Assembly: GCA_016721845.1 (NCBI GenBank)
Contig: JADKHK010000003.1
Coordinates: 310,001 to 374,000 of the forward strand
Source: Lysobacterales bacterium
GTDB taxonomy: Bacteria > Pseudomonadota > Gammaproteobacteria > Xanthomonadales > Ahniellaceae
DNA: 64,000 bases
Reading direction: 5' to 3'
Part shown: piece by piece, positions 35,210-45,482 of the stretch
How positions within the stretch are numbered: the stretch's first letter is position 1
Layout: the number at the start of each line of letters is the position of its first letter
Program-made: the position numbers and the translations under genes
The notes under the pieces: model-generated
Told to the model about the DNA's origin: nothing
Seen by the model: only the letters and a program-made list of their open reading frames with translations
The model's database searches: none

Positions 35210-36383
35210 AATCGCCAATCTGGACCATCTTCCGCAAGGAAGTGCTGGAAAACCTGCGCGACCGCAAGACGGTGATGAACGCGCTGATCGTCAGTCCGCT
35301 GCTCGGCCCGCTGCTGTTCTCGGTGCTGATTTCGACGGTGATGACGCGCGAACTCGGACGCGCCGAGAAGCCGCTGGAGCTTCCGGTGATCGGCGCCGAG
35401 ATGGCGCCGAACCTGGTGGCCTTCATCGGCACGCGCAACATCAAGATCGAGGATGGCCCGAAGGACCCGGTTGCCGCGATCAAGGCCCAGGACGAGGAAG
35501 TGATCCTGCGCATCGGCAAGGACTATGCCGAATCCTGGGGCAAGGGCGAGCCGGCCGAGGTCGAGTTGATCTACGACGGTTCGCGCCAGGACACCGAGCA
35601 GTCGCGGCGCCGCGTCGAGGACGCGCTGACCGCCTACGGACAGCAGGTCGGCGCGCTGCGCCTGGTGGCACGCGGGATCAATCCCTGGTCGTGCGTCCGC
35701 TGGCGATCGTGGATCGCGATCAGGCCTCGGATGTCGCCCGCGGCGCACAGTTCCTCGCCTTCCTGCCCTACATGCTGATCCTCGGCGCCTTCATGGGTGG
35801 CATGTATCTCGCCATCGACACCACCGCCGGCGAACGCGAGCGGCAATCGCTGGAGCCGCTGCTGGCGACGCCGGTTCCGCGCGGCAAGATCATGCTCGGC
35901 AAACTGTGCGCAACCTCGGCCTTCGCGATCGGCTCTCTGCTGCTGACGCTGATTGCGTTCGCCGTGCTGTTGCCGCAGATGCCGCTGACCAAGCTCGGAC
36001 TGAAGTTCAACCTCGGCCCGTCGGTCTTCCTGCAACTGCTGCTGGCGCTGGGTCCGGTGATCCTGCTGGCTTCGTCGCTGCAGACCCTGATCGCCGCGAA
36101 TGCGAAAAGCTATCGCGAAGCACAGAGCTGGCTCGGCCTGTTCACCATGATCCCGCTGATTCCGACCATGATCATGATGGTGGTGCCGATCAAGGCGCAG
36201 CTGTGGATGTTCGCGGTGCCGCTGCTCGCGCAGCACCAGGCCATCATGCGCCTGGTCCGTGCCGAAGCCATCAGCGGCACCGAATGGGCGGTCCTGATCG
36301 GCAGCGGACTGGCCATCGCCAGCGTCGCCGCCGCGATCGCCGCGCGCATCTATCACCGCGAAAGCCTTGCGGTGTCGGCGTAG
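35206..36383 (+). pseudogene. natB: NatB-like ABC permease, frameshifted
   Basis: The reading frame from ATG 35206 gives a good NatB N-terminus (FRKEVLENLRDRKTVMNAL, first membrane helix, extracytoplasmic domain) up to ARGINP. It then runs into non-homologous residues and a stop at 35776-35778. The proper continuation, VVRPLAIVDRDQASDVARG and the membrane domain through YHRESLAVSA, is in the next frame to 36383. One added base at the CCC run 35683-35685 joins the halves into about 392 residues, the normal family length. Everything else looks intact, so an assembly error is at least as likely as a true inactivation. Confidence 0.85.
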
Positions 36384-36398
36384 TCGCCGCTGACCGCA

Positions 36399-37837
<1,439 letters not shown>

Positions 37838-37841
<4 letters not shown>

Positions 37842-38890
37842 GCCGCATTGTCGCCGGAGTCGCGCTCATAAGGCAGCAACAAGGTGAAAACGGTATGGCC
37901 GGGACGGCTGACGAAGCCGAGGCCGCCGCCGTGTTCGCGCGCGATTTCCTGGGCCAGGGCCAGCCCGAGTCCGCTGCCTTCGGCGCGCCCCGACACCAGC
38001 GGCAACAACACGCGCGGCGCCAGCGCTTCGGGAATGCCGCGGCCGTCGTCGATCACGTCGATGCGCAAGGCCAGGCGATGCGTGGTTTCGCCGATCACCA
38101 CGCCATGTTCGGCGCGCGAACGCAGCCGCACCTCGTTGGCGCCGGCTTCGAGCGCGTTGCGCACCAGGTTCAGCATCGCCTGGATCAGCCGGTCGCGGTC
38201 GCCGAGCAGTTCCGGCAAGCTGGGGTCGTAATCGCGGGTGATGCGCGCGCTCCAGCCGGCATCGGCTTCGGCCAGCGCGCGCACGCGTTCGAGCACGTCG
38301 TGGATGTTCAGCGCCGCGAACGGTCGTTGCGGATGCGGGTCGAGCAGGCGTTCGACCAGATCGGCCAGTCGTTGCGTCTCGGCATCGATCACGTCGATGT
38401 AGCGGCGCAAGTCGGCGTCGTGGATGCGCCGTGCCAGCAACTGCGCGGCGCCACGCAAGCCGGCCAGCGGATTGCGTACCTCGTGCGCCAGGCCTTTCAA
38501 GGTCGCCGCCAGCGCATTGGGCAAGGCCGCGGCGCGTTCGGCTTCCGGCAGATCGGCGGCGCGATGCCATTCGATCGCATAGGCGACGTCGCCATTGACG
38601 ACCGCGGTGCAGATGACATCCGCACGCAGTTCGAGGTCGGGCTTGGGCTGGAACAGGGCATTCGTGAAGCGCTGGGTTTGATGTTCGTGCGTACAGCGCA
38701 ACAGCGCGGCATCGAGCTGCGCCCCGATGCCGCCCAACTCACGAACCGCGATGCCGCTCCAGCGCCGCGCACCGGCGCCGGTCCAGGCGCAGAACGCCGC
38801 GTTCGGCGCCAGGATGCGGCGCTCGCGATCGAGCAGCAGCAAAGGCAGGCTCAGTGCATCGAGCAGGGGCAGGGAATCGGTCAGGGACAT
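37838..38890 (-). CDS. ntrB: nitrogen regulation sensor kinase NtrB
   Basis: A 350-residue soluble kinase. A PAS domain (about 8-110) is followed by a HisKA domain with phospho-acceptor H136 in LAHEVRNPLAGLRGAAQLL. The ATPase domain has N box LNLVRNALEAGA, G1 DDGRGIP and G2 GSGLGLALAQEI. There are no membrane helices, as expected for NtrB/GlnL, which is controlled by PII. It is transcribed ahead of ntrC in the same operon, with translational coupling. Confidence 0.93.
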
Positions 38891-38941
38891 GGCGACAGTG
38901 TAGAGGCTCCGTCCGGTGCCACACCGCCGTGCCCGAGCGGT

Positions 38942-41293
38942 CTACTCGAAGCCGTCGCGCAACATCATCCGGTTGCAGCCCGAGACTTCGCTGCTGTTGC
39001 CCTCGTCGTCGGTCGCGATGGCGGTAATGGCTGCACCGCCGAGGTCGGCGTCGCCATCGAACCCGACCACGAAGGTGGCCAGGCCATTCGCCAGCGGCGT
39101 CGCGGAGACAATGTCGACGACGGTATGGCCGATCAAGGCACCGGCCTCGCCGTACCCGTCGGCGTCGCACTCCGGCGTCTTGTAGAACGCGATGTCGTAG
39201 CGGCCGTTGTCGCTGGACAGTCGTCCGATCGCGGTTGCGCCTTGTCGGTTTCCGGTGACGTCGAGGATTTCCGGACGGTTCTGGTCATCGTTCGCACCCG
39301 TCGCGCCGACATCCAGGTTCAGCGGATTGACGCCATCCGGCGACAGATCGATGGCTTGCAGCGTGTTGTCGGAGATGTAGTTCGCGACGATGCTGACCCG
39401 CCGAGCCGCGCTCAGGACGACGAGGCCATCAGTGCCGCTGTGGCGCACCGTGTTGCCGCTCACGACATGCTCGCTGCCGGCGCTGATGCGTAGGCCATTG
39501 CCACCGTTGCCGGCTGGAGCGTCGGTGGCAGTCAACCCTATCCGGTTGCTCTGGATGCGCAGCTTCTGTGCCGTGCTCCCCGGTTCGACCAGGATGCCGT
39601 GGGTATCGCTGAAGCCGATGCGATTGCGATTGATGTCATCGGCATAGCCGCCGGCGATGCGAATGCCGACGGCATTGCCGCGGGCGATGGTGCCGGTCGG
39701 ATCGAAGCCCATCAGGTTGCCGCGAACGATGCGTGCCGCCGTGCCGCCCTCGAGACGGATGCCGGCCTGCGCGGCACGCGCGATCACGTTGCGTTCGTCG
39801 ATGTCGTAGCCGCCGACCACGCTGCGGTCCGCATCCTGTATTCGGATCGCTGCATCCTCGAACCCGGGTTCGAGCAGGATCACGCCGCTCAGATTGCCGC
39901 CGAAGAGGTTGCCGCGCACCTCGCCGATGCCGGAACCCGAGATTTTCACGCCTTCGCTGATGAATCCGTTGAAGGACAGGCCCTCGACCGACATCGTCTC
40001 GTCCGCGCCGGTGAGCAGGTGCAGGCCGGTCGTCCGTGCGCCGTTGCCGACCAGGGCCACGCACAGCGTGCCATTGAACGCGACGGCGTCGCTGTTGCGT
40101 GCACTGCCCGGCTGCGAGTAGCCGAGGATGGACACCGGCGACGTGATCGTCGGCAAGTTGGTTGCGGGTGCGATCACGCGCGGACAGGTGCCGGCAATGT
40201 TGAATTCGATCGTCTTCGTGTCCGGATTGGTGTTGGCGTCGAGGATCGCCTGACGCAGCGATCCGGCGCCGCTGTCGTTGGTATTTGTCACCTGCAGCAC
40301 GGCCGCATCGTTGACGTTGCTTTCGTAGGCGCCGATGTCCGGGCGCGTGCCGACTCGCCGCGCCGCGCCGCCATGGTCCGACGACGGCAAGCCGCCCTGC
40401 GGGAAGCTGGTGCCGGCATTGATCACCGGCGCACTCGGCACGATCGGTCGGTAGCTGGCGTCAAGCTGTGGATTCAACGCGAGATTATTCGCTGACCCCG
40501 CCGCGAGGGCGCCGTCGCCGGCCACGCTCAGCGTCTGCCAGAGGTTGTTGTTGGCCTTGACCGGAATGCGCAATACGAGGTCCTGCGAGCGATTGTCGTG
40601 GGCGATGTTGTTCGCGAATGCGCTGATGACCGGTGGCACCGCGCCGCCGGTGAAGATCGAGTAGCCGTAGCGATTGCCCACCGCCGTGTTGTGGACGATT
40701 TCAACCGCCATGTCGGCGACGGCCCCGGGATTGATCGACACCGTCAGACCGGCGCCACTGAGGACGTTGCCGCTGTCCACGGTACTGGCGTTGAACAGGT
40801 TGTTCTCGATGCGCAGATCGTGGTGGCTCGTGCTGACCAGCAGGCCGGTGCCATTGCCGTCGAAGGCAGACCGTTGCACCAGCACGCGACCACTGATGAC
40901 CGCCGAGGCCCAGCTGCTGTCCGACACGCGGACGATGCTGAATCCCGAGAAGCGCAGTCGTGACAGCGTCAGGTCGCCGCTGGGCTTGCCGAGCTGGAGG
41001 GCAGTGTTCGTCGCATTGAGCGTGGTCATGCCGCCCGATGGCAGGATGAACGGGCAACCGCTGCCGTAGCCGCCGCGCAGCGTGAGGTCGCCCTTGACCG
41101 TCAAGTCGATTGCGGCCGCGAGCGACATCGTCGTTCCGACCAGCTTGATCGTATCGTCCTCGTTGCTGGCGGCCGCAGCGGTCAGCGCGGTGACGAACTC
41201 GCTCGCGCTTGCGACACAGTAGTCGGCCGCGCGCAACGGCGCGGACAGGCACAGGACAGCGAGGGCAATGCAGCGGAGCGTTTGACGCAACAT
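38942..41293 (-). CDS. secreted right-handed beta-helix protein with C-terminal DGFE
   Basis: A 783-residue protein. A signal peptide (1-22) precedes a first beta-helix half (about 25-330, with NNLFNAS, NTAVGNRYGY and NNIAHDN rungs). A linker with GAGSLRQAILDAN, typical of CSLREA-type domains, leads to a second helix half (about 400-690). A terminal beta domain ends in MMLRDGFE. The rung motifs suggest polysaccharide binding or a structural surface role; no catalytic residues of pectate lyases are evident. The terminal DGFE recurs in secreted proteins of Rhodanobacteraceae as I recall them. ATG 41293 puts the signal peptide at the N-terminus. Confidence 0.8.
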   Translation of the reverse strand: MLRQTLRCIALAVLCLSAPLRAADYCVASASEFVTALTAAAASNEDDTIKLVGTTMSLAAAIDLTVKGDLTLRGGYGSGCPFILPSGGMTTLNATNTALQLGKPSGDLTLSRLRFSGFSIVRVSDSSWASAVISGRVLVQRSAFDGNGTGLLVSTSHHDLRIENNLFNASTVDSGNVLSGAGLTVSINPGAVADMAVEIVHNTAVGNRYGYSIFTGGAVPPVISAFANNIAHDNRSQDLVLRIPVKANNNLWQTLSVAGDGALAAGSANNLALNPQLDASYRPIVPSAPVINAGTSFPQGGLPSSDHGGAARRVGTRPDIGAYESNVNDAAVLQVTNTNDSGAGSLRQAILDANTNPDTKTIEFNIAGTCPRVIAPATNLPTITSPVSILGYSQPGSARNSDAVAFNGTLCVALVGNGARTTGLHLLTGADETMSVEGLSFNGFISEGVKISGSGIGEVRGNLFGGNLSGVILLEPGFEDAAIRIQDADRSVVGGYDIDERNVIARAAQAGIRLEGGTAARIVRGNLMGFDPTGTIARGNAVGIRIAGGYADDINRNRIGFSDTHGILVEPGSTAQKLRIQSNRIGLTATDAPAGNGGNGLRISAGSEHVVSGNTVRHSGTDGLVVLSAARRVSIVANYISDNTLQAIDLSPDGVNPLNLDVGATGANDDQNRPEILDVTGNRQGATAIGRLSSDNGRYDIAFYKTPECDADGYGEAGALIGHTVVDIVSATPLANGLATFVVGFDGDADLGGAAITAIATDDEGNSSEVSGCNRMMLRDGFE

Positions 41294-41377
41294 GGGCGTG
41301 ATCCTGATGGAGGAAGTCTCCACCACGTTTCACGCAGACCGGTGCGGAACCGGGCCACGCGCACGCCGTACCCGATC

Positions 41378-43336
41378 TCAGGGAGCGAGCACGACGTGAT
41401 TGTCGGGCGGCGCGGGCGGCGTCGGCATGCGCATCAGTCCGCGGCGGAAGCGATCGCTGGCGGTCTGGTAATAGCCGACGGCTTCCAGTGCGAATTGCGG
41501 ATCGAGCGGGATGCTCTGCTGCGGGCGGTCTTCTTCGTAGTCGGGCCGGACGCTGACGACCTCGCGATGCGGCGCGAGCTCGACGAGCTGATCGTTGCGG
41601 AGGAAGCCGAGGCGCTGGTAGTTGCCGAGCAGTGCACGTTCGCGACCTTCCGGGAGCTGGAACAGGTCGACGCCGTAGAACGAACTGCGATAGTCCATGC
41701 CGAGCAGACCCAGCACCGTCGGGCCGATGTCGATCTGGGCCATCATCCGGTTCACGCGCCCCGGCGCGATGTGCTTGGGCGCATAGATCCACATCGGAAT
41801 GTGGTAGCGGAACACCGGCAGGCGGGCGATGCCGCCGCTGGACGCGCAATGATCGGCGGTGATCACGAAGATCGTGTCGTCGAACCAGGGCTTGCTGCGC
41901 GCGCGGCGGAGGAAGTCGGCCACGGCCCAATCGGTGTACGCCACCGCGCTGTTGCGTTCCCCCTGCGGTCGATCGACGCGACCGGTCGGAAACGTGTACG
42001 GGCGGTGGTTCGAGGTCGTCATCAGGTGGGCGAAGAACGGCTTGCGCTCGCCGCTGAGTCGGTCGAACGTGTCGATCGCCAGCGAGTACAGGTCCTCGTC
42101 GGCCACCCCCCAGATGTTCGCCTGATGGATGCGGTCGCTCGGAATATCGGAACGATCGGCCACGGCGTAACCGTTGTGACCGAAGAAATAGTTCATGTTG
42201 TCGAAGGCACCGTAGCCGCCGTACAGAAACGTCGAGCTGTAGCCCTTGCTGTTGAACACCTCGGCCAGGCTGAACAAGCCCTCGTTGCCGGGCCGCTTGA
42301 CGATCGACTCGCCCGGCGTCGGCGGCACCGACAGCGCGAGCGCCTCCAGGCCACGCACCGTACGCGTGCCGGATGCGAAGAGCTTCGTGAAGACCAGACT
42401 GTCAGCGCTGAGACGGTCGAGCTCGGGCGTCAACGAATCGGGCCGTCCGTAGGTGCCGGAATAGCTGGCGGACAACGACTCGATGCTGATGAGCACCACG
42501 TTGAGCCGCTGCTCGGGCGCGGCATTGCGGATGTCGCGGCGGATGTCGAAGCGGTCGTCGGCGACAAAATGTGCATCCGGGGTAGCCAGCGAACGGCGCG
42601 CCACCGCATACGCCTCGTCCCGGGGCAGTGTTCGATAGAAGCGTCGGTAGTCGAGCGAGCTGCTGCGGTAGGCGGAAAAAAACTGATAGATGCCGTTGCC
42701 CGCCAGCTCGACCGCGTATTGGTTCTGGCCGCGGTCCTTCATGTCGCCGCTGACCAGGCCGACGGTGGCCACCGTCGCGACCAGCCACCCGGCGACGACA
42801 CCGGCGCGGCCGACTCGGGTCGATGCATCGTCCGCCACGCGCCAGAACCTCAGGCCGGCCACGATCACGACTAGCGAGCTCGTCGCGAGACCGCCGAGAA
42901 TCCAGCCGACGGGATAGGACTCGCGGATGTTGCCGAGCACCTCGGTGGTGTACACGAGATAGTCGACCGCGATGAAGTTGAAGCGTGTCTGGAACTCCTC
43001 CCAGAAGGTCCACTCGGCCACGGCGACGAACATCAATACTGCGACCAGGCCCCAGCACAAGAGCAGATGCAGCATCTGGCCGATGCGACTGGTCAGCCAT
43101 CGGGTGGGTGCGAACGACAGCCAGAGCAAGAGCGGCCAAGCAAAGTAGAGGAACGCGAGCACGTCGTATCCTGCGCCGATGCCGAAAATGTAGGGCCACT
43201 CGGTGACGGTCTCGGCGTATTTGTCGCCGACCGCGAGCAGCAGCGTCAGTCGGGTGAGGAACGAAAGCAGCAGGAAGACGACCGCGAGGGCGAGCACGGG
43301 TCGATAACGCCCCCGGAGGGATGAGGTAGATGACAT
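41378..43336 (-). CDS. LTA synthase-like sulfatase/phosphoglycerol transferase, membrane-bound
   Basis: A 652-residue protein. Five membrane helices (about 13-35, 48-75, 88-108, 143-162, 178-197) precede a periplasmic sulfatase-fold domain from about 275. Metal and nucleophile motifs: VLISIESLSAS with E286, the GTRTVRG segment at 323-329 with the nucleophile Thr, NIWGVADEDLY, and VITADHCASSGG with D495/H496. Gram-negative members transfer phosphoglycerol or phosphoethanolamine groups to envelope glycans or lipids. It is divergent from a two-component system with 133 bases between, a plausible regulatory pairing. Confidence 0.85.
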   Translation of the reverse strand: MSSTSSLRGRYRPVLALAVVFLLLSFLTRLTLLLAVGDKYAETVTEWPYIFGIGAGYDVLAFLYFAWPLLLWLSFAPTRWLTSRIGQMLHLLLCWGLVAVLMFVAVAEWTFWEEFQTRFNFIAVDYLVYTTEVLGNIRESYPVGWILGGLATSSLVVIVAGLRFWRVADDASTRVGRAGVVAGWLVATVATVGLVSGDMKDRGQNQYAVELAGNGIYQFFSAYRSSSLDYRRFYRTLPRDEAYAVARRSLATPDAHFVADDRFDIRRDIRNAAPEQRLNVVLISIESLSASYSGTYGRPDSLTPELDRLSADSLVFTKLFASGTRTVRGLEALALSVPPTPGESIVKRPGNEGLFSLAEVFNSKGYSSTFLYGGYGAFDNMNYFFGHNGYAVADRSDIPSDRIHQANIWGVADEDLYSLAIDTFDRLSGERKPFFAHLMTTSNHRPYTFPTGRVDRPQGERNSAVAYTDWAVADFLRRARSKPWFDDTIFVITADHCASSGGIARLPVFRYHIPMWIYAPKHIAPGRVNRMMAQIDIGPTVLGLLGMDYRSSFYGVDLFQLPEGRERALLGNYQRLGFLRNDQLVELAPHREVVSVRPDYEEDRPQQSIPLDPQFALEAVGYYQTASDRFRRGLMRMPTPPAPPDNHVVLAP

Positions 43337-43469
43337 GGATCGCTCCGCGACGGGGCAGCGTCACGGAGGGACGCTCGAGGTCGGCAGCATGCGGCGCGAG
43401 GTCGTAAGCGCGTCTCAGGCGAATCTCAGGAAATTGTTAAGCAGCGTGCGACGATGGCAAGCTAAGGGC

Positions 43470-44168
43470 ATGACTCCTGCTCGCGCTCCGCTCGGCTTGC
43501 ACGTGCTGATCATCGAGGATCAACACGACATTGCCGCCAACATCTGGGACTTTCTCGAACGGCGCGGCTACAGCGTCGATCACGCGCCGGATGGCGAGCG
43601 CGGCCTCGCCGCCGCGATGGCGGGAAACATCGACGTGATCGTGCTGGATCTCGGCCTGCCCAAGCTCGATGGCCTCGAGCTGTGCCAGCGTTTGCGTGCC
43701 GCCGGGCACGGAGTGCCGATTCTGATGCTGACCGCGCGCGACACCCTCGACGACAAGCTCCGCGGTTTCGCCGAAGGTGCGGACGACTATCTGGTCAAGC
43801 CATTCGCGATGCGGGAACTCGAGGCACGCATTGCGTCCCTGATTCGACGCGTCCGACCCCGGCTCGATGCGCCCCTGCGGATTGGTTCGTTGACCTACGA
43901 CCCCAGATCGATGATCGCCACCCGCGGCGATCGACAGTGCATGCTCACCTTGGCGCAATCGCAGATCCTGGTCGCGTTGATGACGCAATCGCCGGCGGTC
44001 GTCTCGCACGAGAAGTTGCGCCGGATCGTGTGGGCGGATGGCAGCGGCGATCGGGCGGCGCTGCAGACACACATGCACGCCTTGCGCTCGCAGATCGATC
44101 GGGGCTTCGACACGGCATTGATCCAGACCATCCGTAGCGTCGGTTATCGCCTGGCGGCGCCGCCATGA
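43470..44168 (+). CDS. OmpR-family response regulator
   Basis: A 232-residue regulator. The receiver has acidic E16/D17, phospho-acceptor D60 in IVLDLGLPKLDGLEL, Thr in LMLTARD, and Lys in DYLVKPFAMREL. The winged-helix effector domain (about 130-230) ends with the usual IQTIRSVGYRLAAP hairpin. ATG 43470 was chosen over an in-frame upstream ATG at 43335 because the receiver begins right after it and AAGGG lies upstream. The start of the kinase gene overlaps its stop by 4 bases. Confidence 0.9.
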   Translation: MTPARAPLGLHVLIIEDQHDIAANIWDFLERRGYSVDHAPDGERGLAAAMAGNIDVIVLDLGLPKLDGLELCQRLRAAGHGVPILMLTARDTLDDKLRGFAEGADDYLVKPFAMRELEARIASLIRRVRPRLDAPLRIGSLTYDPRSMIATRGDRQCMLTLAQSQILVALMTQSPAVVSHEKLRRIVWADGSGDRAALQTHMHALRSQIDRGFDTALIQTIRSVGYRLAAPP

Positions 44169-45412
44169 ACCTGGGACTGCGGGCCCGCGTCGCACTCGGT
44201 TTCACCGTGCTCGGTGGCCTGCTTTGCCTGTTGTTTGCCGGCGCGATGGTGTTCATCGCCGAGGACTACGAACACGTACTCGTGGACGAGATCCTGCGCG
44301 GCCAGGCCGAAGACTACGGCCTTCGACTGGCGACCGACCCGACCACGACCTTGCCGCGCACCCATCGCCTGAGCGGCTATTTGAGGACCCCGGAGGGTGC
44401 AAGTGATGCGCCCGCCGAGATCGCCGATCTCCCGCCGGGCATCCATGAATTCGAGGACGAGGACGACACCGGTGTTCATGTCGGCGTCTTCGATATCGCG
44501 CCGGGCCGGCTGCTCCTTGTCATCGACCTCAGTGACATCGAGCGCCTGGAGCGGCACTTCACGAACTTCCTGATCGCGATCATCCTGCTCGGTACCTTGC
44601 TGTCCGGTGGACTGGGCTGGTGGCTCGCGGGCTCGTCGATTGCACCGGTGCGGTCCCTGGCGAAGGCCGTGGAGTCACTGCCGACCGAGGCCCGCCGCAC
44701 GCATCTGGCCGTGGGCACCAACGCCGATGAGCTGGGTCGTCTTGCGCAAGCCATCGACGGCTATCAGGCGCGGCTCGTCGAGGCCGATGCGTCGGAGCGC
44801 GCGTTCTTTGCCGACGCGAGCCACGAATTGCGCACGCCGGTCGCGGTCGTGCGTGGCGCGGCGGAGGTGCTGTCGGAGCAGGACGACCTCGACGAGGCCA
44901 CGCGGCAACGCATCCGTCGCATCGACCGGGGCGTGGGCGAACTCGGCGAACTCGTCGACGTCCTGTTGCGTCTGGTCCGTCGCGAACCGGTCGAGATGAT
45001 CGAGGTCGACATCGCCCGCCTGCTGCACGATGGCGCTGCACCCATCGTCGCGTCGGTCGATGGCAACGGATTGCTGGTGTCGGTCGAGGCGACAGGATCC
45101 ATCGTCGTGCCGTTGCGGGAAGCGACGCTGATCCTGCAGGGCGTGGTGCGACGCCTGATCCCTCCGGCACCGGTCGGCACCCTGCTCATGAGGTGTGCCG
45201 ACAATGCGTTTCAGATCACCTTCGAAACGACGGCCGTTTCCCGGGGCGAACCGGTGCGTCCCGGTCCGACCCGAAGTGATCGAGGACTGGGACTGACCCT
45301 GGTCGGCCGCCTCGCGACGCGGATCGGATGGCAGGTCGAGGAGCGATCGTCAGCGACCGGCGGTCGCGTCGTTCACATCGCCCTTCCTGTGCTGAACCCG
45401 GTGCCCTGCTGA
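44165..45412 (+). CDS. sensor histidine kinase with degenerate ATP-binding domain
   Basis: A 415-residue membrane kinase. Helices at about 11-32 and 136-156 flank a periplasmic sensor with an acidic cluster EFEDEDD (95-101), reminiscent of the cation/peptide-sensing patch of PhoQ. HAMP and HisKA follow, with H220 in FFADASHELRTPVAVVRG. In the ATPase region the N box (about 318-331) has no Asn and reads LILQGVVRRLI. The G1 DxGxG box is missing around 352-361. Only the G2-like RGLGLTLV (373-380) is recognisable. It pairs with the OmpR-type regulator by gene overlap. Autophosphorylation looks doubtful; it may act as a phosphatase or need a partner kinase. Confidence 0.85.
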   Translation: MNLGLRARVALGFTVLGGLLCLLFAGAMVFIAEDYEHVLVDEILRGQAEDYGLRLATDPTTTLPRTHRLSGYLRTPEGASDAPAEIADLPPGIHEFEDEDDTGVHVGVFDIAPGRLLLVIDLSDIERLERHFTNFLIAIILLGTLLSGGLGWWLAGSSIAPVRSLAKAVESLPTEARRTHLAVGTNADELGRLAQAIDGYQARLVEADASERAFFADASHELRTPVAVVRGAAEVLSEQDDLDEATRQRIRRIDRGVGELGELVDVLLRLVRREPVEMIEVDIARLLHDGAAPIVASVDGNGLLVSVEATGSIVVPLREATLILQGVVRRLIPPAPVGTLLMRCADNAFQITFETTAVSRGEPVRPGPTRSDRGLGLTLVGRLATRIGWQVEERSSATGGRVVHIALPVLNPVPC

Positions 45413-45482
45413 GCGATCGTCTCGAGATCAAGGCCTCAGCAGGGCTTCCGGCGTGACATCGCCGGGCGGGATTTCTCCGGAC

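Noticed and set aside
35680..35690. Programmed ribosomal frameshift in natB
   Set aside because: No slippery heptamer with a downstream stimulatory structure is obvious, and NatB is not known to be recoded. An error or a mutation is simpler.
45448..45465. Terminator after glnA (CCGGCG-TGACAT-CGCCGG)
   Set aside because: The six-base stem lacks a following T run on either strand, so it is too weak to call.
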